DNA of 62,111 nucleotides, taken from positions 1-62,111 of the forward strand of contig NZ_MIPP01000024.1 in assembly GCF_002095385.1 (NCBI RefSeq), written 5' to 3'. Within the stretch, counting starts at the first letter, position 1, and each line of letters starts with the position of its first letter. Positions 20,560-26,453 of this stretch are shown one piece after another. The position numbers and the translations under genes were made by a program. The notes under the pieces were generated by a model. That model was not told where the DNA came from and searched no databases. It was given only the letters and a program-made list of their open reading frames with translations. This stretch comes from Pantoea eucrina. GTDB taxonomy: Bacteria; Pseudomonadota; Gammaproteobacteria; Enterobacterales; Enterobacteriaceae.

Positions 20560-21750
20560 ATGGCGCGGATTACACGCCCCCTCACCAATAATGAAATCCT
20601 CAAAGCTAAGCCTCAAGAGAAAGACTTCACACTGCATGATGGGGATGGGCTTTTCCTGCTCGTCAAAACATCCGGTAAGAAGCTATGGCGTTTTCGCTAC
20701 CAGCGACCAAATAGCAGCAGTCGCACAAATCTCAGCCTTGGCTCTTATCCTGCCCTAACACTCGCTGTCGCACGCCAAATGCGTGACCAATATCTTTCGA
20801 TACTTGCGCAAGGGATTGACCCGCAGAAGCAGCAAGAGGAAGTTTCTGAGCAACGACAAATTGAGCAGGATAGTATTTTTTCGGTCGTGGCCGGAAGGTG
20901 GTTCCAGCTCAAAAGCAAAAGCGTCACTGAGGATTACGCAAAAGATATTTGGCGATCGCTGGAGAAGGACGTTTTTCCGGCTGTTGGTGAAATTCCTGTT
21001 CAACAGCTCAAGGCTAGGACGATCGTTGAAGCACTGGAGCCGATTAAAGCTCGCGGTGCACTTGAGACAGTTCGCCGGTTGGTGCAGCGCATCAACGAAA
21101 TCATGATTTATGCAGTTAACACCGGGTTAATTGATGCGAATCCTGCTTCGGGCGTTGGTATGGCTTTTGAACGACCAAAAAAACAGAACATGCCAACGTT
21201 ACGACCGGAAGAACTGCCAAAGCTAATGCGCTCATTAGTGATGTCCAATCTCTCAATCACAACTCGCTGTTTAATTGAGTGGCAGCTTCTTACTCTCGTG
21301 CGACCGTCAGAAGCCTCGGGAACACAATGGGCAGAGATCGACTTCGATTTAAGCCTTTGGGTTATTCCAGCGGAGCGCATGAAGGCCAAGCGCCAACATG
21401 TCGTTCCTTTATCGAAACAAGCTCTAGAAATTCTTGAGGTTATGCGACCTCTAAGCGCCAACCGGCAGTATGTTTTTCCAAGCCGTAACGATCCCAAGCA
21501 ACCAATGAATAGCCAAACTGCGAATGCTGCATTAAAGCGTATAGGCTATGGCGGCAAGTTGGTTGCTCATGGTCTTCGTTCCATAGCCAGTACCGCGCTC
21601 AACGAAGCCAGCTTTAACCCTGATGTCATTGAGTCAGCTCTTGCACATATCGATAAAAACGAAGTTAGGCGAGCCTACAACCGTTCCACCTATCTTGAGC
21701 AGCGTAAAGATATGATGAGTTGGTGGGGCACATTCACGTATAAAAGTTAG
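20560..21750 (+). CDS. int: P4-type tyrosine integrase
   Basis: The 396-residue site-specific recombinase has the N-terminal DUF4102 arm-binding domain (TLHDGDGLFLLVKTSGKKLWRFRYQRP), a core-binding SAM-like domain at about 105-195 and the catalytic domain with R248 (LVRPSEASG), H337 and R340 (HGLRS), H363 and Y373 (AYNR). All catalytic residues are present, so it should be active. It is the first gene after ssrA, which agrees with integration next to the tmRNA gene. Confidence 0.95.
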   Translation: MARITRPLTNNEILKAKPQEKDFTLHDGDGLFLLVKTSGKKLWRFRYQRPNSSSRTNLSLGSYPALTLAVARQMRDQYLSILAQGIDPQKQQEEVSEQRQIEQDSIFSVVAGRWFQLKSKSVTEDYAKDIWRSLEKDVFPAVGEIPVQQLKARTIVEALEPIKARGALETVRRLVQRINEIMIYAVNTGLIDANPASGVGMAFERPKKQNMPTLRPEELPKLMRSLVMSNLSITTRCLIEWQLLTLVRPSEASGTQWAEIDFDLSLWVIPAERMKAKRQHVVPLSKQALEILEVMRPLSANRQYVFPSRNDPKQPMNSQTANAALKRIGYGGKLVAHGLRSIASTALNEASFNPDVIESALAHIDKNEVRRAYNRSTYLEQRKDMMSWWGTFTYKS

Positions 21751-21929
21751 CCCAACATGAAATGTATTAGCTTAGTTTTGACCTGACACAGCTATGACAC
21801 AGAGCCAAATCTAATCTAACAGGCAAGCCTGTGCCAAAAGCGGAAACTTCAAGATTCAACTATGCGATCATTACGAATAAAATAGATGGGTAGTCTTTTG
21901 GTTTTTAACAACTGAGTATTTGTGATATC

Positions 21930-21949
21930 AGGCCCGTTGATGCGGGCCT
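21930..21949. terminator. Hairpin between int and the TIR gene
   Basis: AGGCCCG and CGGGCCT form a seven-pair stem with a six-base loop between the convergent genes. Neither side has a convincing T run, so termination is only possible, not shown. Nothing else is recognisable in 21751-22023. Confidence 0.35.
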
Positions 21950-22023
21950 CACTTATCAATTTGAAGTGGAAAATAGTTTAGATGATCAACAAAGGATAAT
22001 TGAAACGTAAAAGTTATGCTCAA

Positions 22024-22728
22024 TTAGATAGTAATTAGCTCAGAAATTTTTTTTGCCACGATTGTCAGTGTATCTTCAGCCGTGTCTAGACCGCTTCGGG
22101 AGCCAAGTAAAGGGCTGACATTCCGGAGTGCTTCATAGGTTGTATTGTGCACAATAGGAACAAGTTGATTGCGCGCTAATAAGGCTGAAAGCTCTTTATC
22201 AGCAACGCCTTCTTTGGGAAGCCGGTTCAAAAAAGCTGGAGTTACCAGTACTAATCCAACCCGAGAATTTGCTAAACCTTTATCAATGGCACGCATCATA
22301 GGAACCCCGAGGGAAAGATCTTTCTCACTGAACCATACTTTTACACCTGCCGCCTCAAGTAAATCATGTAACTCTTTGGCTACACCTTGGCGGTCATCCC
22401 AAGCGTGGCAAAGGAATACATCGCGAAGATCTGGTTGTTCTGCCGCTCGTTGCTCAACTGTTTCCCTAATTGGTGTGAGTGATTGTACCTGGGCAGTCGT
22501 GTAGTAAACCGATGAACTGGATTTTGACCAGCGTGGTTTTGTGCTGCTACTGCCTCCGCCTCGACTTGCGTTACTACTATTATTTCCTCCATTTGGTGAG
22601 GAGTAAGACGGAGTGTAATTCTCATAGCGATAGCTACTGCGATAACCACTGCGATTGCGACAGGCAGGACAAGCGGCAGCAGCAGCTGCTGAACTATGTC
22701 CTCGAACGGGGGCGGTGCATCTGCTCAT
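22024..22728 (-). CDS. Zinc-ribbon/TIR domain protein, probable anti-phage effector
   Basis: The 234-residue protein joins three parts. Residues 1-25 carry C4, H11, C20 and C23 in SRCTAPVRGH and CPAC, which look like a small zinc site. Residues 26-95 are a low-complexity Ser/Gly/Tyr/Asn linker. Residues 102-232 are a TIR domain: DVFLCHAWDDR, VWFSEKDLSLG, MRAIDKGLANSRVGLVLVTPAFL and DKEL, where E179 is the candidate catalytic glutamate of an NADase. Bacterial TIR proteins often deplete NAD or make cyclic ADP-ribose signals during phage infection. The gene sits in the known P4 cargo slot between integrase and cos. A defence role is inference; no partner gene is adjacent. Confidence 0.8.
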   Translation of the reverse strand: MSRCTAPVRGHSSAAAAAACPACRNRSGYRSSYRYENYTPSYSSPNGGNNSSNASRGGGSSSTKPRWSKSSSSVYYTTAQVQSLTPIRETVEQRAAEQPDLRDVFLCHAWDDRQGVAKELHDLLEAAGVKVWFSEKDLSLGVPMMRAIDKGLANSRVGLVLVTPAFLNRLPKEGVADKELSALLARNQLVPIVHNTTYEALRNVSPLLGSRSGLDTAEDTLTIVAKKISELITI

Positions 22729-23088
22729 ATTATGGATTTCCCTTATTATTTTTAAAAGCTCATGCTGTTGTAGTGATACATAAGAATTAATAAATGTTTT
22801 TGGCTAAAAATCCAACAGCCATCCGAAGGTAATTTTGATCTTAATCACGTTACACAATCAAAAATTTATTAGCATTTCAGTTCCACCCACCTAAAGTGAC
22901 CCCAGGCTCTTGCATGTGGGCATTAAAACATAATGCTTGCGCTAATCTGCAATGTCCGCCTCTAGCTCTAAACAGACTGTCAGATTTGATTGTGTGCTGC
23001 CGATGAAAACTGTCAGCTCAAGTCTGAGCTAATACACATGAAAGGAAGCAAATTGCGCCCAAGAATTACATAAAGAGGTCAGCGCGCA
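22729..23088. other. AT-rich gap upstream of the TIR gene
   Basis: This stretch holds the ribosome site (AAGGGAAA, minus strand) of the TIR gene. I see no coding frame with family support on either strand, and no psu gene, which would be expected near here in P4. Confidence 0.5.
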
Positions 23089-23107
23089 ATGCTATCCCCC
23101 CCTCGCC
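23089..23107. other. cos-like packaging site of P2/P4 type
   Basis: ATGCTATCCCCCCCTCGCC. Its complement matches 16 of 19 positions of the P2/P4 cohesive end as I remember it (GGCGAGGCGGGGAAAGCAC). It lies between the cargo slot and the late genes, the position of cos in an integrated P4 map. Confidence 0.7.
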
Positions 23108-23112
23108 TGCCC

Positions 23113-23240
23113 GCTTTATGCATCGTTTTTCATGCAGGTGCATAAAGCCACTCAAGCCGCGCCTTGTGTGGCCTCAACGCATCCCGCTTACGCATGATTT
23201 TGCATGCAGAACCATGCACTCTATGCATGCATGGCCCTTT
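23113..23240. repeat. Inverted and direct repeats beside the cos-like site
   Basis: GCTTTATGC (23113-23121) and GCATAAAGC (23140-23148) are perfect inverted repeats. A degenerate direct repeat of a block around TTTTCATGCAGGTGCAT recurs at about 23191-23220 and further ATGCAT motifs follow. Such repeats next to cos are likely terminase-recognition sequence. No gene is seen in 23108-23324. Confidence 0.5.
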
Positions 23241-23324
23241 ACAAACCGGCTTGCCAGAAAAAAGGCTTTCAAGCGGCGAATGGCAGATACAAAAAAGCCG
23301 CTGGTTAGGCAGCGGCCATAGGGA

Positions 23325-23573
23325 TTAGTGAATACTTCGAAAAGCTGAGCCATATCGTCCCAGCGTCTGACGTTCTTTGACCATAACCGGTGCGATATCT
23401 TCTACCGGTTCCTGTGGTGGCGCTGTAATAACTTTGGTAATGCTTTCATTCGTTTTGAAAGTGCAGGAGCAATCCAGATTGGTGCACTGGTGATAACGTT
23501 CCTTCACCTGCTCAGACATGTAGCGGCTGGATTTGGTATGCGCCGGACTTTTGCAGTATGGACAGTGCATCAT
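23325..23573 (-). CDS. Ogr/Delta-type zinc-finger late-gene activator
   Basis: The 82-residue protein matches the P2 Ogr/P4 Delta family: MMHCPYCKSPAHTKSSRYMSEQVKERYHQC then NLDCSCTF, giving a C4 zinc finger. Delta activates late promoters of the satellite and of the P2-like helper. The start overlaps the end of the sid-like gene as ATGA, the P4 order sid-delta. A psu gene, which follows delta in P4, was not found. Confidence 0.88.
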   Translation of the reverse strand: MMHCPYCKSPAHTKSSRYMSEQVKERYHQCTNLDCSCTFKTNESITKVITAPPQEPVEDIAPVMVKERQTLGRYGSAFRSIH

Positions 23574-24277
23574 GAGCGATGCTCCTGTTCAAGCTTCTCA
23601 CGGCGGGCTTTAAGTTCCGCCCCCAGCTGCATGCGTCTGGCAGGGCTGCCATAGAGGTTCATATCCACGCCCGTAAGCGCCGGGCGATGCAGGCCGACCT
23701 GCGTAAGCTCCGGGTCTTCCAGCAACTGCGCATCGCTCACGCGGCTAGCAAGCTTTATTAGTTCTTCACCAATAATCCGGGCGACATACTGTTCCGGCTT
23801 TTCGTTATCGTTCTCCTCGGGCGACCGGGCCAGCATCCTTAAGCGCAGAGCGTGCAGCAGCTTCGGGCTGACGCAGCGCAGGGCTGACTGCCAGTAAATG
23901 TCTGCAATGCCATTAAGGGCGCTGCGATGCGCCTCAACCAGGCGCTTGCCGGTCGCACAGCATGAGAGCATGTTGCTCTGCTTATCCAGCTCCAGCACCT
24001 CAATCAGGCCGGTGAACTCCCCGGCGAGCTCGCGGCTGGCGATGCGCTGGCTATGTTCGGCCTTAAGCTCGTCAGTCAGTTTCCCCCGTGAGCTGCGAAA
24101 ACGCGCGCGCCAGTTGCTCTCCGCTTCCTTACCGGCCTCAATGGCCGCCTGCCGCTCCTGCTCGCAACGTGCAATGTCGTTGCATGTGGCGTTGTAGGAT
24201 TTCATCTCCGCGGCGTGAGCCTCTCTGGCCGTAGTGACGCTCTGTACATGCTGCTTCATCTGGTCTGCCTGTGTCAT
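23570..24277 (-). CDS. P4 Sid-like capsid size determination protein
   Basis: In P4 the Sid protein forms an external scaffold that forces the helper capsid into a small size fitting the satellite genome. This 235-residue protein has a similar length (P4 Sid is 244) and similar composition, with a charged helical N-terminal half. A shared pattern around SNWRARFRSSRGKLTDELKAEHSQRIASREL aligns by eye to my memory of Sid. The ATG at 24277 has GGAAG six bases upstream; other starts lie at 24283 and farther. Position directly before delta supports the call. Confidence 0.7.
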   Translation of the reverse strand: MTQADQMKQHVQSVTTAREAHAAEMKSYNATCNDIARCEQERQAAIEAGKEAESNWRARFRSSRGKLTDELKAEHSQRIASRELAGEFTGLIEVLELDKQSNMLSCCATGKRLVEAHRSALNGIADIYWQSALRCVSPKLLHALRLRMLARSPEENDNEKPEQYVARIIGEELIKLASRVSDAQLLEDPELTQVGLHRPALTGVDMNLYGSPARRMQLGAELKARREKLEQEHRS

Positions 24278-24422
24278 GGTCATCTTCCGTCTTTTGTAAA
24301 GGATGAGATGATTCTGCCGTGTACCACAGGACAAAACATTCTCTTGCTGTCTGCTCATTGGCCAGCGGACAGCGGTCATCAGAACTACTGAAGAAGCGTT
24401 GAGATTTTAGTTTTATATAAAA

Positions 24423-24526
24423 CTGTTCACTACTCCTCACCTTAAGAAAAAATATAATAAATACAGTAACTAAAGAAGTGAACACTTCAAGGTTAACTGT
24501 TCACCGGGTGTTCACTAGTGTTCACC
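24423..24526. other. Replication origin/crr-like iteron cluster
   Basis: Five copies of the octamer GTGAACA(G/C) or its complement occur at 24423-24430, 24478-24485, 24497-24505, 24508-24515 and 24518-24526. P4 alpha binds type I iterons of the form GGTGAACAG at ori1 and crr, so this is the likely alpha-binding origin. An AT-rich tract (24446-24470) lies inside the cluster. No gene with family support is seen from 24278 to 24805. Confidence 0.75.
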
Positions 24527-24538
24527 CTGCCTTTAAAA

Positions 24539-24556
24539 GCCTTTTTTCTGGCGAGC
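24539..24556 (+). repeat. Dispersed satellite motif GCCTTTTTTCTGGCGAGC
   Basis: The motif occurs here, at 25335-25351 with one base missing, and on the opposite strand at 23249-23266 with one change. A shorter match lies near 25238. Confidence 0.6.
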
Positions 24557-24626
24557 TTTATCAAATGTTTTTTCCTTTCAATAACTCTTTACCGACCAGA
24601 AATAACTGTTTGATTTTTACCTGCTG

Positions 24627-24666
24627 GTGGATATTGGTGGATATTGACGGATATTGGCCGATACGG
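24627..24666 (+). repeat. Four 10-base tandem repeats near the origin
   Basis: The units are GTGGATATTG, GTGGATATTG, ACGGATATTG and GCCGATACGG, each ten bases, so they fall on one face of the helix. They lie about 140 bases before the AlpA/Vis gene. Confidence 0.75.
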
Positions 24667-24805
24667 GCAAACGCGACCCGTTTTTGCTCACCGACAGGTA
24701 AAAATGGGGTTGTTTACACCGGGAAAAATATTCTCACAATAGGGCGTTACCACATGACCCGACCGGAACCGGCCAGCGCCGTCCGGATTTTAAAAAGGTA
24801 ACGCT

Positions 24806-25063
24806 ATGCTTGTTGTATCACCCTCTTCCGCCCCCGCCGTCCCGCCTGTCACTGGCGGCCAGTTCCCCCGCGACCGCTTTATGCGCCTGCCGGAAGTCAT
24901 CAGCACCTGCGGCCTATCGCGTTCGACCATCTACGACTTAATCAGCCGGGAGCAGTTCCCGTCGCAAATTTCTCTCAGCGGTAAGAACGTTGCCTGGCTG
25001 GCATCAGAAATTGACAGCTGGATGCAGGAACGCATCAGGCAGCGTGCCGGAGGTACGGCATGA
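24806..25063 (+). CDS. AlpA/Vis-family DNA-binding regulator
   Basis: The 85-residue protein contains the AlpA-type winged helix-turn-helix: FMRLPEVISTCGLSRSTIYDLISREQFPSQISLSGKNVAWLASEIDSWMQERI. In P4 the homologue Vis is an excisionase and a repressor of int and of late promoters; AlpA of CP4-57 induces excision. An AAGGT ribosome site precedes the start. The stop overlaps the next ORF as ATGA. Confidence 0.92.
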   Translation: MLVVSPSSAPAVPPVTGGQFPRDRFMRLPEVISTCGLSRSTIYDLISREQFPSQISLSGKNVAWLASEIDSWMQERIRQRAGGTA

Positions 25064-25308
25064 TTACGCTGAATTTCGGCGCGAAAACTTTTCCTCTCAC
25101 CCGCGAAGAGGCCACCTTTGTCGCAGAAAATCTGACGACAGCCACAAGCGGCAGGCTGGCTAAGGCATCCACCTTTACCAGCAGAATGCACGGTAAAATT
25201 TGCGTTATGAGTAAAAAGGCGAAGCCTGCTAAGCAGTGCCAGAAAAAAGAGAACAGGGAATTCCGATCAAATCCGCCGCAATCCGATCAAGTCCTGACCG
25301 ATTGCTGA
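25060..25308 (+). CDS. Small hypothetical protein downstream of AlpA
   Basis: An 82-residue frame begins MITLNFGAKTFPLTREEATFVAENLTTATSG and overlaps the alpA stop by four bases, which supports coupled translation. The C-terminal half is lysine-rich and not recognised. Part of the frame may run into untranslated P4 regulatory RNA, so the real end of the protein is uncertain. Confidence 0.45.
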   Translation: MITLNFGAKTFPLTREEATFVAENLTTATSGRLAKASTFTSRMHGKICVMSKKAKPAKQCQKKENREFRSNPPQSDQVLTDC

Positions 25309-25356
25309 GGAAAAAGGCCCGATGTTCAAAAAAAGCTTTTTTCTGGCGAGCCGCCG

Positions 25357-25848
25357 ATGTACTGTTTTCCCGCTGTCGCAAAATCGGCAGCCGGGATTGG
25401 CGTCCTGAGCAACTCAATGGTGACACCAGACGCGCCATGCGTCTTTTTTTGTGTCTTCGCCTCAGTGCACCCATTTCACGGGCAGTGGCTTTTGCGCCAT
25501 TGTCTCGTCTGTGTAATGGTGGCTCGGGCAGGGGCTTCTAACGAAGCGCCGGTATCCATTGAGGCCGGTTACGCCAACCCTGTCCGGGCTACCACCAGTG
25601 AAATTGGCGTTTCCGGTGGTGGCGTTAACCGCTACTCAATGGAGACAGCCACTATGGCCGCAACCCTTATTCCTGCATGCATGCAGTTCACCTTTCTTTT
25701 TGCCGCCGTGCGCCGTGCCGATACCGTCGCCCGTCCCTGCATGCTGCGCATTACCGCCGAAACCGAATCCGCTGCCCGCCGCCTGCTGGCCCGCAATTAC
25801 GTGCTGTTCTTTGCCGGTCGCCTGCCGCTCTGCGAGGTGGTCGCATGA
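25357..25848 (+). CDS. Ash/Icd-like region protein with probable internal start at 25654
   Basis: The first half (VAKSAAGIGVLSNSMV to TSEIGVSGGG) resembles Ash-family ORFs of P4 satellites. The second half from the ATG at 25654 (64 residues, FTFLFAAVRRADTVARPCMLRITAETESAARRLLARNYVLFFAGRLP) resembles the Icd-like cell-division inhibitors of the same elements. GGAG lies before the internal ATG, so the Icd-like protein is probably made on its own. The Ash part overlaps structured sequence and might be a by-product of a conserved RNA rather than a protein. Confidence 0.6.
   Translation: MYCFPAVAKSAAGIGVLSNSMVTPDAPCVFFCVFASVHPFHGQWLLRHCLVCVMVARAGASNEAPVSIEAGYANPVRATTSEIGVSGGGVNRYSMETATMAATLIPACMQFTFLFAAVRRADTVARPCMLRITAETESAARRLLARNYVLFFAGRLPLCEVVA
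25556..25642 (+). ncRNA. Candidate P4-type immunity RNA (CI RNA-like) with competing stems
   Basis: CCATTGAG (25556-25563) pairs with CTCAATGG (25635-25642). Inside, ACGCCAA (25571-25577) can pair with TTGGCGT (25604-25610), or the overlapping GGTTACGCC can pair with GGCGTTAACC (25621-25630), so two structures exclude each other. In P4 a short processed RNA from this part of the alpha operon leader mediates immunity by premature termination. The role here is inferred from position and pairing. Confidence 0.4.
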
Positions 25849-26111
25849 ATACCCTATCTGCACGACTTAACAACCACGACAGCTATTCCATTCCCCACGC
25901 CGATTTTCTGCGCCTTCAGCATGCCCATAACGTAGGCGTAACCGTACTCGACATGCTTAATATTCTTGAATGCTCCGGTAGCCGCCACTGCGCACCGGAC
26001 GCGGAGGCGATGGTCTCCGTCGTTGCCCTTCTCACCGACCAGTTAGGCAAAGTCGTTGAAACCTGTGAATCCCTTATGTTTGCCACGGAGGCCCGCCATG
26101 ATGACCGCTAA
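25845..26111 (+). CDS. P4-type small protein of the alpha operon (88 residues)
   Basis: MNTLSARLNNHDSYSIPHADFLRLQHAHNVGVTVLDMLNIL starts at 25845 and overlaps the Icd-like stop as ATGA. The 88-residue protein resembles the small conserved proteins annotated as derepression-like proteins in P4 satellites; P4 epsilon derepresses the P2 helper by binding its repressor. I cannot confirm that function from sequence. It overlaps the next gene by 14 bases. Confidence 0.65.
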   Translation: MNTLSARLNNHDSYSIPHADFLRLQHAHNVGVTVLDMLNILECSGSRHCAPDAEAMVSVVALLTDQLGKVVETCESLMFATEARHDDR

Positions 26112-26439
26112 TAATTCCTGCTTACCTGTTGAAGTCCGCACTGCCGTTTACCGTCGCGCGCTGGCGCAGGGTTATCTCAACGCCTGCAAAATGCTGGGCA
26201 TCACCGTTTCGGCAACGCTCGACGAGCTACAGATGACCATCGCGCTTGAACTGGAAGGATTTTACGTGCGTCGTCACGGCGCAGAAGCCGGAATGGAAAT
26301 GGCCTGCACCATGCTGGGCGATATGGTTGAGCCTGACCTGCTCACCGCGCCGCCGCGCCTGACGCGTCTTGGCGCAACCATGATGGATGAACTGTTTTGC
26401 AGCCAGCTTGCCGCAACCCGCCGCGCCACGTTGCACTAA
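26098..26439 (+). CDS. P4-type conserved protein before alpha (DUF5375-like)
   Basis: The 113-residue protein starts at the double ATG 26098/26101 with GGAG seven bases upstream (MMTANNSCLPVEVRTAVYRRALAQGYLNACKMLGI). The pattern ALELEGFYVRRHGAEAGMEMACTMLGDM is familiar from small proteins placed directly before the primase gene in P4 satellites. Function unknown. It ends 14 bases before alpha, in one operon. Confidence 0.65.
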   Translation: MMTANNSCLPVEVRTAVYRRALAQGYLNACKMLGITVSATLDELQMTIALELEGFYVRRHGAEAGMEMACTMLGDMVEPDLLTAPPRLTRLGATMMDELFCSQLAATRRATLH

Positions 26440-26453
26440 GGGAGATCGAGCAG

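Noticed and set aside
24627..24666. Short CRISPR-like array
   Set aside because: Units are 10 bases with no spacers and no cas genes nearby; tandem operator-type repeats fit better.
24478..24801. 107-codon frame over the origin region
   Set aside because: Runs through the iterons and tandem repeats; not protein-like.
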